Below are positions 9,175 to 20,490 of a DNA stretch of 64,000 nucleotides, piece after piece; positions within the stretch are counted from its first letter, which is position 1; each line of letters opens with the position of its first letter. Under the pieces are notes generated by a model, which made no database searches, was not told where the DNA came from, and worked only from the letters and a program-made list of their open reading frames with translations. The DNA is from Brachynemurus nebulosus (lineage: Eukaryota; Arthropoda; Insecta; Neuroptera; Myrmeleontidae), in NCBI GenBank assembly GCA_035578155.1, contig JAPWDM010000005.1:43124865-43188864 (forward strand), given 5' to 3'. The position numbers were made by a program, and so were the translations under genes.

Positions 9175-11913
9175 TCACGGTGGGGAGATATCCTTCGGCA
9201 GGATGAACCTCTTGCTCCGCTTGGACAGCGTCTTTGAAGGCAGGAACATGTCAGCAATTCGGTCGTTGTGGTGAAGACGGCATCTGGCCAGGTGACGTGA
9301 AGTTAGTGACATTATGTAGTCAAGAACAGGTTCAACGCCTGATTCTTGATGTAGTTGACGTACCGGGGTACGTCGCGGGGCGTTCAGGATAAGACGAAGT
9401 ATCCTGTTCTGGAACAGTTGCAATTTGGCAATGTTGCCAGATGAAACAGTGCACCACACAGGTGCGGCATATGTGACGATGGGCCGGATGCACGTCTTGT
9501 ACAGCTGTATCTTCTTCGCCGTCGGGATGACATTGGAGATGAGTAGGGGCCGCAGTCGGGCAGCAGCACATTCGCCGGCGATTCGTCGTCGTGTTACAGC
9601 TGTCTTGAACGTGAGTTTACGGTCGAGGTGCAGACCGAGATACTTGATGACGGGTGACGTGGTGATTCGGGAGTCGCCGCATCGAAGCTGGGAACTTGGA
9701 AGCAGCCTGGAGTGTGTGAAGACGACGGCCTCCGTCTTGTTGGAGTTGACTTTGATGCGGTTCTCCTGGAAGTAGTCCTGGAGGGTGGTGAGCGCCTTTT
9801 CAATCCGCCTATCAGCAGTCGACTGGTTCGCTCTCGTTGATGAGGTGAAGACGGCAGTATCATCAGCGTACAGGGCGATCTGGACCTTGGGTGGCATCTT
9901 GGGGATGTCGCTGATGTATAAGCTGAACAAGACTGGCCCAAGGATCGAACCTTGGGGCACGCCTGCTGGTATCTGGAGGACGCTGGACTTGGCGTCGCCG
10001 CTTTCGACATAAAAGCTCCGGTTAGTGAGGTAGTTCTGGATGATCTTGGTGATATACATTGGTACATCATGGGACTGCAGCTTGGCGATGAGGTTGGCGT
10101 GCCATACATTGTCGAAAGCTTTCTCGATATCCAGAGATACCAGCGTCGTGTTCAGCTTCTTGCGTAATCCGCGGGTGATGTGATCGGTAATCCTACCGAG
10201 CTGGTGCGTCGTTGAGTGACCGGATCTGAAACCAAATTGATCGTTTGGGATTAGTTCATGTTCTTCTATGTGTGATAGAAGGCGGGTATGGATGACTTTT
10301 TCAAGGAGTTTGCTGATCGAGGGAAGCAGGCTGATAGGTCGGTAGCTGGTGGGGAGGTTGGGTGGTTTTCCCGGTTTGGGAAGAGGAACAACTTTTGCCA
10401 TTTTCCACTGTTGCGGAAAATAGCTGAGTTGTAAACAACTGTTGAAGATGTGTTTCATCTGAAGAAGGGCTTTCTTCGGCAGCTTTTTCAGGTGCCGGTT
10501 GGAGATGGTGTCGGCGCCGGGGGCCTTACGATTTCTTGCTTTCCTAATGTGTTTACTGATCTCGCCCACAGTTGTGGGTTTGATAGTAGTCGGCAGGACA
10601 GACGCATTCGCGACTTCGGCTGCTGCTCGTGCAATACCCTCGCTTTCACGTGGATGTGGCAGCTGCTCTCCGATGCGGTGCGCCTCCTGGAATGAATCCG
10701 CGATAATTTGGATTTTCTCCGAAGAATCTGTAACTAACAAATTGTCTTTGTTTAGTGCTGGTATTGTCGCGTCACGTGGTTTGAACGAGCGAATTAGCTG
10801 CCAAAAGTCCTGGTTGGAGTCAATCCGCTGTTCAACGTATTCGTTAAATAGTCGTCCGCGTTCGTCGCGTATTTTGTCACGTATCTGTCTGGTTAGGTCC
10901 GTCTGTAAGTCCTTGTAATGTATCTGTCTTGTCCGCTGGTACAGTCGTCTTTGTCTGTTCCGTTCCCGGATTAGTTCAAGGATTTCGGGACTCGGGTTAT
11001 ATGTGTAGGCGCTGGGGACACGTTTGGTCGGGATACAATGCTTACTGGCTTCGCCAATTTCGTGCTGCAGCTCCTCCAGGACAGTGTCGACATCACGAAT
11101 AGTTTCAATATCCTTTCGAACATTGATACCTTCGTTTATCATAGTCCTGAATTTGCTCCAGTCCGCATTAGCAAAGTCCGGCACTGTTACGGGTTTAGGT
11201 TTTTTCATACGAAAGCAGAAGTCCGTAATGACAGGAACGTGGTCGGATTCAGGTCCTTGGATGGTGTAGGTATGACAGGAACGGGTATTCATGTTTTTGG
11301 CGATGGTTAGATCGATGGTGTTGCAAAGGAGTCCTTCTGCTCGCGGGTAGTGTGTGGGACCGTCCGGGAACAGTAGTTCGGTTCTAGTCTCTTCGAGAAG
11401 CCGCATTAAAATCCTCCCGTTAACGTTGATGTCCGTTGTTGCCTTATTCCACGCTGGGTGGAACGCGTTAAAGTCGCCAGTCAGTAGTGTATGAGGACTG
11501 CGGTCAAGGAGCTTCTCGAAGTCGTCCGCATCAATTTGGCCGGGTGTGTAGGCGGCGGTGACGATGAATGGTGGCGTCGCCTCGATCAACACGCTGACAT
11601 GTTCGGTCTGGATTTCGAGGTCCGGCATTGCACTATGCTTGACACCCCTACGGATGAGCAGTGCAACCCCCCCTCCTTTGCGGTCTTTCCTGTCTCTACG
11701 GTGGATTTTGTAGCCTGGAACAGAAAAAGTTTTATTAGGTTTGAGCCAGGTCTCTGTGATGGCAGCAGCATCAACGTTGTGGGTGTGCAGCAGAGCGAGA
11801 AGTTCTTCTTTCTTCATCAAAAGACCACCGCCGATGTTCAGGTTGAGTAGGCGAAACCGCTTAGTTAAAGCGGCTGGCCCACTCGTAGACAGCAATGGCA
11901 CGTTGGAAGCCAT
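9175..11913 (-). CDS. Element B ORF2: endonuclease and reverse transcriptase (U1)
   Basis: 912 aa, uninterrupted. The AP-like endonuclease shows LNLNIGG (23-29), Glu54 in ITETW, GDFNAFHPAW at 146-155 and SDHVP at 223-227. The reverse transcriptase shows NRKAPGADT, YRPISLLPS, LDIEKAFDNVW, GVPQGSILGP and YADD at 682-685, then a KYLGLHLDRK thumb-side motif and a Cys/His-containing C-terminus. No RNase H. This copy has Ser in LLPSSQL where the others have Arg, and ITKIIQN like the U3 distal copy. The ATG overlaps the end of ORF1 by 53 nt. The codons are GC-rich, unlike the AT-rich host histone genes. Confidence 0.92.
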   Translation of the reverse strand: MASNVPLLSTSGPAALTKRFRLLNLNIGGGLLMKKEELLALLHTHNVDAAAITETWLKPNKTFSVPGYKIHRRDRKDRKGGGVALLIRRGVKHSAMPDLEIQTEHVSVLIEATPPFIVTAAYTPGQIDADDFEKLLDRSPHTLLTGDFNAFHPAWNKATTDINVNGRILMRLLEETRTELLFPDGPTHYPRAEGLLCNTIDLTIAKNMNTRSCHTYTIQGPESDHVPVITDFCFRMKKPKPVTVPDFANADWSKFRTMINEGINVRKDIETIRDVDTVLEELQHEIGEASKHCIPTKRVPSAYTYNPSPEILELIRERNRQRRLYQRTRQIHYKDLQTDLTRQIRDKIRDERGRLFNEYVEQRIDSNQDFWQLIRSFKPRDATIPALNKDNLLVTDSSEKIQIIADSFQEAHRIGEQLPHPRESEGIARAAAEVANASVLPTTIKPTTVGEISKHIRKARNRKAPGADTISNRHLKKLPKKALLQMKHIFNSCLQLSYFPQQWKMAKVVPLPKPGKPPNLPTSYRPISLLPSISKLLEKVIHTRLLSHIEEHELIPNDQFGFRSGHSTTHQLGRITDHITRGLRKKLNTTLVSLDIEKAFDNVWHANLIAKLQSHDVPMYITKIIQNYLTNRSFYVESGDAKSSVLQIPAGVPQGSILGPVLFSLYISDIPKMPPKVQIALYADDTAVFTSSTRANQSTADRRIEKALTTLQDYFQENRIKVNSNKTEAVVFTHSRLLPSSQLRCGDSRITTSPVIKYLGLHLDRKLTFKTAVTRRRIAGECAAARLRPLLISNVIPTAKKIQLYKTCIRPIVTYAAPVWCTVSSGNIAKLQLFQNRILRLILNAPRRTPVRQLHQESGVEPVLDYIMSLTSRHLARCRLHHNDRIADMFLPSKTLSKRSKRFILPKDISPP

Positions 11914-11964
11914 CGGAGCAACTACGAAGTTTGCTGTTCAATTCACGAACAGACTGTATCATGG
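11861..11964 (-). pseudogene. Remnant of element B ORF1 C-terminus
   Basis: Only about the last 33 codons of ORF1 (…RELNSKLRSCSDGF…) survive the 5' truncation, ending in the normal stop inside ORF2. There are no zinc knuckles and no promoter. Confidence 0.8.
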
Positions 11965-11974
11965 AAATTTTCGC

Positions 11975-12634
<660 letters not shown>

Positions 12635-12671
12635 GTAAAAGTTTTTCATTATAAAAAAAAAAAAAAAAACC

Positions 12672-12714
12672 GGCTTCATTTTATATGAAGCCAAATTTAT
12701 AATTAAATAAGAGT
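12672..12714 (+). terminator. H3 mRNA 3' stem-loop and downstream element
   Basis: ggcttcat / atgaagcc (12672-12692, 8-bp stem, 5-nt loop), AATAAGAGT at 12706-12714 after 13 nt. A run of A just before the stem varies slightly in length between units. Confidence 0.87.
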
Positions 12715-13168
12715 ACATATATTATACATAATAAAAATTGAATATTGACCTTTTTTTTTACACTATTTTGACAGCTAATACTTGGACTTTATATGGAATT
12801 TTTAACGTCGTACGACGTAATGATCAATTTTCACTTGACGTCTTACGACGTTAATAACCGTTAAATTAACCAGTTAAAAAAATGAGGAAATTATTAAATT
12901 TAAAATAAATTAATTAAATAAACCTATGTATCTATATGTTTTGTTTCCTTTTTTTTTTTACTTTATTCTGAAAAAAAAATTTCATCGTTTTCATTTAGGA
13001 TCAGTTATTATTTTTATTATTAAAATTACATTAATAAATAAATTGAATGATTTTAACTAGTTTGTATTGATTAAGTTTAAATTCTCATAAATAAATACCG
13101 TCTGTATATAATTACCTGTTTTTAAATAAAATATTTTCAATATGAAAATAATGTATATTTATTTAAAA
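12715..13168. other. H3-H1 convergent spacer with paired ACGTC palindromes
   Basis: Acgtcgtacgacgt (12805-12818) is a perfect 14-bp palindrome. Acgtcttacgacgt (12838-12851) is the same palindrome with one change and sits in a TGACGTC context. They are 19 bp apart and conserved in U2 and U3. The rest is AT-rich with no gene seen. Confidence 0.6.
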
Positions 13169-13211
13169 ACTCTTATTAAATGTAATATTGTGGCCATATT
13201 TTATTATGGCC
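13169..13211 (-). terminator. H1 mRNA 3' stem-loop and downstream element
   Basis: Minus-strand ggccata / tatggcc (13192-13211, 7-bp stem, 6-nt loop); AATAAGAGT at 13169-13177, 14 nt away. It lies about 80 nt after the H1 stop. Confidence 0.83.
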
Positions 13212-13291
13212 AATGGTTGTTTTGTCTATTTTTGTTTTTAAAAATAAATCGATTAATAATGATTTATTATTAAAACACTGTCATTAATTAA

Positions 13292-14113
13292 TCATTTCTT
13301 TTTTGGTGTAGTTTTTTTAGCTGCAGATGATTTTGCCGCGCTTGTTTTTGTGGTAGCCGAAGCTTTTTTTGGTTTTGGTACCTTAGGTTTTCTAGTTGGT
13401 CCACTTTTAATTGCTGCCTTTTTACCTTTCGTTGGTTTTGATTTAATTGTCGCTGTTGCTTTTTTAGGTGATTTTGTTGCACTACCGCCACTTGTAACGT
13501 TTGCACTGGCACCTTTTTTCGTAGCTTTTCCAATGGTCACATTTTCACTAGCTCCTGTACCAGATGTAGATTTTTTTGATTTTGCTGCTTTCTTATTTGC
13601 AGCACTTCCTGTTGCAGCTTTTTTCGATGCAGCACTTACTTTCTTATCTTTTGTCACTTTTTTCGTTTTAGATGCAGCTTTTGCTTTTGATGCACTTTTA
13701 TTGGCACCACCGGTTGCAGCTGCTTTCTTTTTATTTGCACCACTTGTAGCAGAATTTGATCCAGCAGCCAATTTAAATGAACCAGATGCACCTTTTCCTT
13801 TTGTTTGCACTAAAGCACCACTAGTAACGGCCGATTTTAAATATTTTTTAATAAATGGTGCACATTTTTCACTATCAACTTTATAATTTGCTGTTATATA
13901 TTTTTTAATTGCCTGTAATGATGAACCGCCACGTTCTTTTAAATTTTTAATTGCATTTAAAACCATTTCTGATGTACGTGGATGAGTTGGTTTTGAACGT
14001 TGAGTTGATTTTTTCGTTACTGCATTTCCTGAACTTGTTGAAGTTGATGATTTTTTACTTGGTGTTGTTGTAGTGGTTACTGTTGTAACCGTTGTATTAG
14101 ATTCTTCAGCCAT
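13292..14113 (-). CDS. H1: Linker histone H1 (U1)
   Basis: 273 aa. Ser/Thr-rich N-terminal tail (1-42), winged-helix globular domain about 43-116 ([60 protein letters not shown]), then a long Lys/Ala-rich tail with TPKK/SPKK-like sites. Binds linker DNA at the nucleosome entry and exit. I chose the ATG at 14113 (MAEESNTT). The frame is open to 14143 but that adds only a hydrophobic stretch unlike the family. It is intronless and has its own histone 3' end. Identical protein in all three copies. Confidence 0.96.
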   Translation of the reverse strand: MAEESNTTVTTVTTTTTPSKKSSTSTSSGNAVTKKSTQRSKPTHPRTSEMVLNAIKNLKERGGSSLQAIKKYITANYKVDSEKCAPFIKKYLKSAVTSGALVQTKGKGASGSFKLAAGSNSATSGANKKKAAATGGANKSASKAKAASKTKKVTKDKKVSAASKKAATGSAANKKAAKSKKSTSGTGASENVTIGKATKKGASANVTSGGSATKSPKKATATIKSKPTKGKKAAIKSGPTRKPKVPKPKKASATTKTSAAKSSAAKKTTPKKK

Positions 14114-14323
14114 ATTAACAAATATCAAAAAAAAAAAAAACACAACACACTGTTAATAATAATTAACACTTATTGTCAGTAATAATATTTTTAAATGTAT
14201 ATGAAAATAATAATATTTTTACAAAAAACACACACAAATTAAACACTTTCTCACTTATATTACTTTTAAAATTAATATCAATAATGACAAACACGTCTCA
14301 AGATATTATACATATACTGGTAT

Positions 14324-14331
14324 GTATAACG
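14324..14331. repeat. 8-bp target duplication of the MITE, left
   Basis: gtataacg, repeated at 15109-15116. The single copy is seen at the empty sites in U2 (around 34223) and U3 (around 56122). Confidence 0.9.
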
Positions 14332-15108
14332 TAGGGATGTCGTTTTTTAATCGATAAATCGAGAAATCGATTAATCGGAAGTATGAAAACCGATTTTTAA
14401 TCGATTATTGATTTTGAGATCGATTCACACATCGATTTTTATTTTATGGAAATCGCGAAACGATTTTTTTTTTTTCAAAACATAAATTGCTTTTTTATTT
14501 ATACGTTGCTATTAATTTATTTATTAATTTAAATTTAAATCTATTATCGATACTACGATTATTAAATTTTAAGCATCAAATGCATATAATCAAATCTCTA
14601 TGCATCAAATCAAATTGTCAAAATTGACAAATTGACAACTGTACCATGTACAAAACAATAAAGTTTAAGCGGGAAATTTAAAAAAAAAATTATAATTCCT
14701 TTTTTATCCCTTAATCTATAAAAAAAACTTTGTATGCAATTAAATAAAAAAAACTTCTCAACATTTAGTACAATTTAGATAATATTTATACAATTAGCAT
14801 TTTTATATATGAAAATAAAAATTGTCAACTTTGCTGTGATGTTGTGATAAATTCTAAAAAAATGTTGGTAATTAAGTAGGTACAGTTGTATACGCTTAAT
14901 ATTTTTCTTCTTAAAAGACTTCGAAAGTTCATCTTTCTGAATTATAAATTTTTACTTAAAAATTACCGCCACTTTTGCAACAGCAAATTTGAATCGATTT
15001 CTTGGAATCGATTTTGAATGCAATCGATAATTTAAGTATCGATTCTTTTGTTGGCAATTACGAATCGATTCAAAAATCGATTTTTTTTTAAAAAAAACGA
15101 CATCCCTA
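14332..15108. mobile_element. hAT-like MITE, 777 bp
   Basis: Terminal inverted repeats tagggatgtcgtttttt / aaaaaacgacatcccta and an 8-bp target duplication, the signature of the hAT superfamily. Both ends are packed with ATCGATT-type subterminal repeats in both orientations, the usual pattern of transposase-binding sites. The interior is AT-rich with no transposase, so it is non-autonomous. Absent from the same place in U2 and U3. It lies about 0.2 kb upstream of the H1 start, so it may sit in the H1 promoter region of U1. Confidence 0.92.
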
Positions 15109-15116
15109 GTATAACG

Positions 15117-16093
15117 TATTTTCGTTTCTATGTATATAAAATGTATAAAACCATGTTGAAAGCACCTAACGTAAAATGATGCTACGTTTGTTAGAATTAA
15201 AAATTAAATGTGAACGTAATTAATTTATTTATTTTGCGTTTTTTTATAATTATTAATTGATTTATTAGTAAAATAATTATTTTATATTATTTATTAGTAT
15301 ATATATTTTTCATTTTTATCATTAAAATCATATCATATATATTAAATATTTTTTATTTTTATATAAAATATAGCTTCAACACATAATCAACAAGCAAATT
15401 ACTGAAGAAAAATATAATTATTTTCATAAATATTCAAAAATTCTTAATAATTTTATTAAAATATGAAAATTGGATATAGAAAGATTTATAAAATATAAAT
15501 AACATTAATTAGAAAAATGAATACATATTTCATAATTGCATTTATAATTTATTGATATGCACAGAAAACAGAATAACTCTAATCTTGTATTGGCCAAATA
15601 CACATATGATATAATTTTTTTAGGAAATATTTTATGAATAGATTTTATAAGATTTTATATTAAAATTTTTTATTTGTAATGTAAAATATTAATATTATAT
15701 TAAATAATGCAAATATTTAATAATTAATATTATTAAAATTAAATTTTCCTTTGATAATTATAATAATTCTTATATATTTAAATATAATTATGTCATATAC
15801 ATATATAAATAAAAATTTTAATCCATCATCAAATTTTCAATAGTAAATGAAAATTAATGAAAATTATAAAAAATTCATCAAATATTTTGTATATTTCATA
15901 CATATATAAATGTATTTGAGATAGTTATCTTCTTAAAAAAATTTAAGTTAATACTGAAAATTTCTTATATAAACTCTTTTTGTAAGTATGTATATGATAT
16001 TGTCATAATAAATTAATAAACAAATTTAAATTTTATTTTCCCAATAACTCATTAAATAATTATAATATAAAATTAAAATAAATAATATAAAAA
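15117..16093. other. AT-rich spacer upstream of H1, before the satellite
   Basis: Very AT-rich, no gene, RNA or repeat family recognised. Conserved at high identity in U2 (about 34230-35206) and U3 (about 56129-57105), consistent with array homogenisation. Confidence 0.6.
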
Positions 16094-19000
16094 TTAGGTT
16101 GTGAGGTCAGTTGAGTGAGTTTTGACAATATACTTAGATTTTTGACATAAAAACTAGGTGGCGAGGATGGTTTTGGTTAGGTTAGTTTAGTTAGTTTTGA
16201 CAATATATTTCGTTTTTTACATAAAAAATAGGTGGCGAGGACCGTTTTGGTTAGGTTAGTTTAGTTAGATTTGACAATATACTTAGATTATTGGACTAAA
16301 ATATAGGTGTTTTGGTTAGTTTAGTTAGTTTTGACAGTATATTTGAATATTTGATATAAAATCTAGGTGGTGTGGATGGTTTTTGTTAGGTTAGTTTAGT
16401 TAGTATTGACAATATACTTCGATTTTTGACACAAAAAATAGGTGGTTAGGTTAGCTGAGTTAGTTTTGACAATATACTTAGATATTTGACATAAAAACTA
16501 GGTGGTGAGGATGGTTTTGGTTAGGTTAGTTTAGTTAGTTTTGACAATATACTTCGATTTTTGACACAAAAAAGAGGTGGTTTGGTTAGTTTAGTTAGTT
16601 TTGACAATATATTTCGTTTTTTGCGTAAAAAATAGGTGGTGAGGACCGTTTTGGTTAGGTTAATTTAGTTAATTTTGACAATATACTTCGATTTTTTACA
16701 TAAAAAATTGGTGGTTTGGTTAGTTTAGTTAGTTTTGACAATATATTTGAATTTTTGATATAAAATCTAGGTGGTGAGGATGGTTTTGGTTAGGTTAGTT
16801 TAGTTAGTTTTGACAATATACTTCGATTTTTGACACAAAAAATAGGTGGTTAGGTTAGCTGAGTTAGTTTTGACAATATACTTAGATATTTGACATAAAA
16901 ACTAGGTGGTGAGGATGGTTTTGGTTAGGTTAGTTTAGTTAGTTTTGACAATATACTTCGATTTTTGACACAAAAAATAGGTGGTTAGGTTAGTTGAGTT
17001 AGTTTTGACAATATATTTAGATTTTTGACATAAAAACTAGGTGGTAAGGGTGGTTTTGGTTAGGTTAGTTTAGTTAGTTTTGACAATATATTTCGTTTTT
17101 TACATAAAAAGTAGGTGGTGAGGACCGTTTTGGTTAGGTTAGTTTAGTTAATTTTGACAATATACTTCGATTTTTTTCATAAAAAATTGGTGGTTTGGTT
17201 AGTTTAGTTAGTTTTGACAGTATATTTGAATATTTGATACAAAATCTAGGTGGTGAGGATGGTTTTGGTTAGGTTAGTTTAGTTAGTTTTGACAATATAC
17301 TTCGATTTTTGACACAAAAAATAGCTGGTTTGGTTAGTTTAGTTAGTTTTGACAATATATTTGAAATTTTGACATAAAAACTAGGTGGTGAGGGTGGTTT
17401 TGGTTAGGTTAGTTTAGTTAGTTTTGACAATATATTTCGTTTTTTGCGTAAAAAATAGGTGGTGAGGACCGTTTTGGTTAGGTTAATTTAGTTAATTTTG
17501 ACAATATACTTCGATTTTTTACATAAAAAATTGGTGGTTTGGTTAGTTTAGTTAGTTTTGACAATATATTTGAATTTTTGATATAAAATCGAGGTGGTGA
17601 GGATGGTTTTGGTTAGGTTAGTTTAGTTAGTTTTGACAAAATAATTAGATTTTTGACATAAAAACTAGGTGGTGAGGGTGGTTTTGGTTAGGTTAGTTTA
17701 GTTAGTTTTGACAATATATTTCGTTTTTTACATAAAAAATAGGTGGTGGGGACCGTTTTGGTTAGGTTAGTTTAGTTAATTTTGACAATATACTTCGATT
17801 TTTTACATAAAAAATTGGTGGTTTGGTTAGTTTAGTTAGTTTTGACAATATATTTGAATTTTTGATATAAAATCTAGGTGGTGAGGATGGTTTTGGTTAG
17901 GTTAGTTTAGTTAGTTTTGACAATATATTTGAATTTTTGATATAAAATCTAGGTGGTGAGGATGGTTTTGGTTAGGTAAGTTTCGTTAGTTTTGACAATG
18001 TACTTCGATTTTTGACACAAAAAATAGGTGGTTAGGTTAGTTAAGTTAGTTTTGACAATTTACTCAGATTTTTGACATAAAAACTAGGTGGTGAGGATGG
18101 TTTTGGTTAAGTTAGTTTAGTTAGTTTTGACAATATACTTCGATTTTTGACACAAAAAATAGGTGGTTTGGTTAGTTTTGACAATATATTTGAAATTTTG
18201 ACATAAAAACTAGGTGGTGAGGATAGTTTTGGTTAGGTTAGTTTAGTTAGTTTTGACAATATATTTCGTTTTTTGACACAAAAAATAGGTGGTTAGGTTA
18301 GTTGAGTTAGTTTTGACAATATACTTAGATTTTTGACATAAAAACTAGGTGGTGAGGATGGTTTTGGTTAGGTTAGTTTAGTTAGTTTTGACAATATATT
18401 TCGATTTTTGACAAAAAAAAATTGGTGGTTAGGTTAGTTGTGTTAGTTTTGACAATATACTTAGATTTTTGACATAAAAACTAGGTGGTGAGGATGGTTT
18501 TGGTTAGGTTAGTTTAGTTAGTTTTGACAATATACTTCAATTTTTGACACAAAAAATAGGTGGTTAGGTTAGTTGTGTTAGTTTTGACAATATACTTAGA
18601 TTTTTGACATAAAAACTAGGTGGTGAGGATGGTTTTGGTTAGGTTAGTTTAGTTAGTTTTGACAATATACTTAGATTTTTGACACAAAAAATAGGTGGTT
18701 TGGTTAGTTTTGACAATATATTTGAAATTTTGACATAAAAACTTGGTGGTGAGGGTAGTTTTGGTTGGGTTAGTTTAGTTAGTTTTGACAATATACTTAG
18801 ATTTTTGACATAAAAACTAGGTGGTGAGGATGGTTTTGGTTAGGTTAGTTTAGTTAGTTTTGAGAATATATTTCGATTTTTGACAAAAAAAAATTGGTGG
18901 TTAGGTTAGTTGTGTTAGTTTTGACAATATACTTAGATTTTTGACATAAAAACTAGGTGGTGAGGATGGTTTTGGTTAGGTTAGTTTAGTTAGTTTTGAC

Positions 19001-19409
19001 AATATACTTAGATTTTTGACATAAAAAATAGATGGTTAGGTTAATTAAGTTAGATTTGACAAAATACTTATATTTTTGATATAAAAAAAGGTGGCGAGGA
19101 TGGTTTTGGTTAGGTTAGTTTAGTTAGTTTTGACAATATACTTCGATTTTTGACACAAAAAATAGGTGGTTTGGTTAGTTTAGTTCGTTTTGACAGTATA
19201 CTTGAATTTACGATATAAAAACTTGGTGGTGAGGATGGTTTTGGTTAGGTTAGTTTAGTTATACTTAACTAAAGTTAGTAGTTAGGTTAGTTTAGTTAGG
19301 TTAGTTTAGTTTGTGTCAAATATACTTCGATTTTTGACACAAAAAATAGATGGTTTGGTTAGTTTAGTAAGTTTTGACAGTATATTTGAATTTTTGATAT
19401 AAAATCTAG
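16094..19409. repeat. TTAGG-like satellite array (U1, 3.3 kb)
   Basis: Alternating 75- and 60-bp monomers, with shorter variants (ggtggtttggttagttttgac). It is 2066 bp shorter than the U2 and U3 blocks and is the only one with a ttgagaatatatttcg variant near its end (18863). Starts in a degenerate ttaggttgtgagg monomer and ends at tctag. Confidence 0.95.
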
Positions 19410-19976
19410 TCTACTTGCACTTGACCACTTTGTAATAATCATTATCGTATATTACGCAATTTATGTCGAACTAATTTTTTAACTTAAATAAAATTTAAAA
19501 AAACAGAAAAAATATATTATTAATAATTTTATGACTCTTATTTTAATATTAAATTAAAGTAAGAGATTTATTTCTTCTTTAATTTTATAATGTGAAAAAT
19601 TATATAATGATAAAAATTTTAAGTGTTTCTCATATATAATTATGTAAAAACATACTAAGTAGTTAATAATTTATAGAAAATTATGCTATGCTGATTAAGA
19701 GTATAGGTATATAAATTTTAGGAACGAAAAATACTACTATTGATAGTTTTCGATGATTTGAATTTTTTAAATTTTTACTAAATAATTCAATTTTTTATTG
19801 CTTATTATCTAAAATTTACTACTTGGTGGGTTATGTAAGACAAATTAGAAAAAAAAAAAATCTAAAAATCAAAAAAAGAAGAAAAAAATTGATTAAATAC
19901 TTTATTAGACGGCCACCCATCCACGTCTTGGATGTTGATGATGTTGCTTGACATTTACATAAAGAAAAAATTATAG
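19410..19976. other. AT-rich spacer between satellite and element A (U1)
   Basis: Near-identical to 606-1172, including the post-5S-like first 60 bp and the 5S-derived relic. No gene seen. Confidence 0.65.
19910..19952 (-). pseudogene. 5S-derived relic (U1)
   Basis: Same gtcaagcaa / 22 nt / gatgggtgg arrangement as at 1106-1148, 24 bp from the element A insertion point. Confidence 0.6.
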
Positions 19977-20490
19977 TAAGTAAGTAAGTAAAAGAATTTT
20001 TATTAAAATTTCAAATAAATACATTTACATGAAGTATATGTTACAATTATATGTACAGTACAGATCTTAATTTAACAAGTAAAATAATCACATGCACCCC
20101 CATACATTGTACCCCTTTTTTACCCATGTATTACAGAAAATTTTTATTTTTCAGGGTTTGTGGCTTTTGCCGTCATCCCTATTTTTCGTTAGTATTGGAT
20201 TCTTAAACTAATTAATTTATTGTTTTTCGTGTCTTTTTGGATTTAATTTTCTTTGTTGTGATAGTGAATGTAGGAAAACAATTGATAAAAAACCTACTTA
20301 TCTATCTTATTTTTATTTTTTCATATTTTATCTATTTCTATTCACTATATACACTATTTACACGGTTATTTACACGATTATTTACACTATTTACATGCGG
20401 TTCTGTAAATATTTTAAATTTTTTTTTTTTTTTTTTTTTTTTGTTTTTTACCAATTTGGCTTGTTCTGATTCAGTTGATATAGCTTAGTT

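Larger units (their letters stand above)
8851..11964 (-). mobile_element. Element B, U1 copy: 5'-truncated jockey-like retrotransposon
   Basis: 3114 bp on the minus strand with complete ORF2 and 3' UTR. The 5' truncation falls in the last part of ORF1. The 3' end is a short repeat (cgaaata units on the plus strand) and not poly(A). A 10-bp target duplication aaattttcgc flanks it. It is inserted between the H4 TATA box and the H4 gene, in H4 orientation. GC content is much higher than in the surrounding DNA. The 3' UTR contains ttaggttaggg. Truncated 5' ends are typical of target-primed reverse transcription that stopped early. Confidence 0.93.

Noticed and set aside
9425..9775. Long open frames antisense to element B ORF2 (also in the other copies)
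   Set aside because: GC-rich coding sequence gives open shadow frames; the sense strand carries clear endonuclease and reverse transcriptase motifs.
13350..13886. 178-codon open frame antisense to H1, very Ala/Phe-rich
   Set aside because: Mirror of the Lys/Ala repeats of H1; recurs identically wherever H1 does.
14114..14143. Ten extra codons at the H1 N-terminus ([10 protein letters not shown])
   Set aside because: Derived from an A run; the ATG at 14113 gives the usual H1 start and the extension is unlike any H1.
16094..19409. CRISPR array
   Set aside because: The repeats are contiguous degenerate satellite monomers without unique spacers, in a eukaryotic histone locus.
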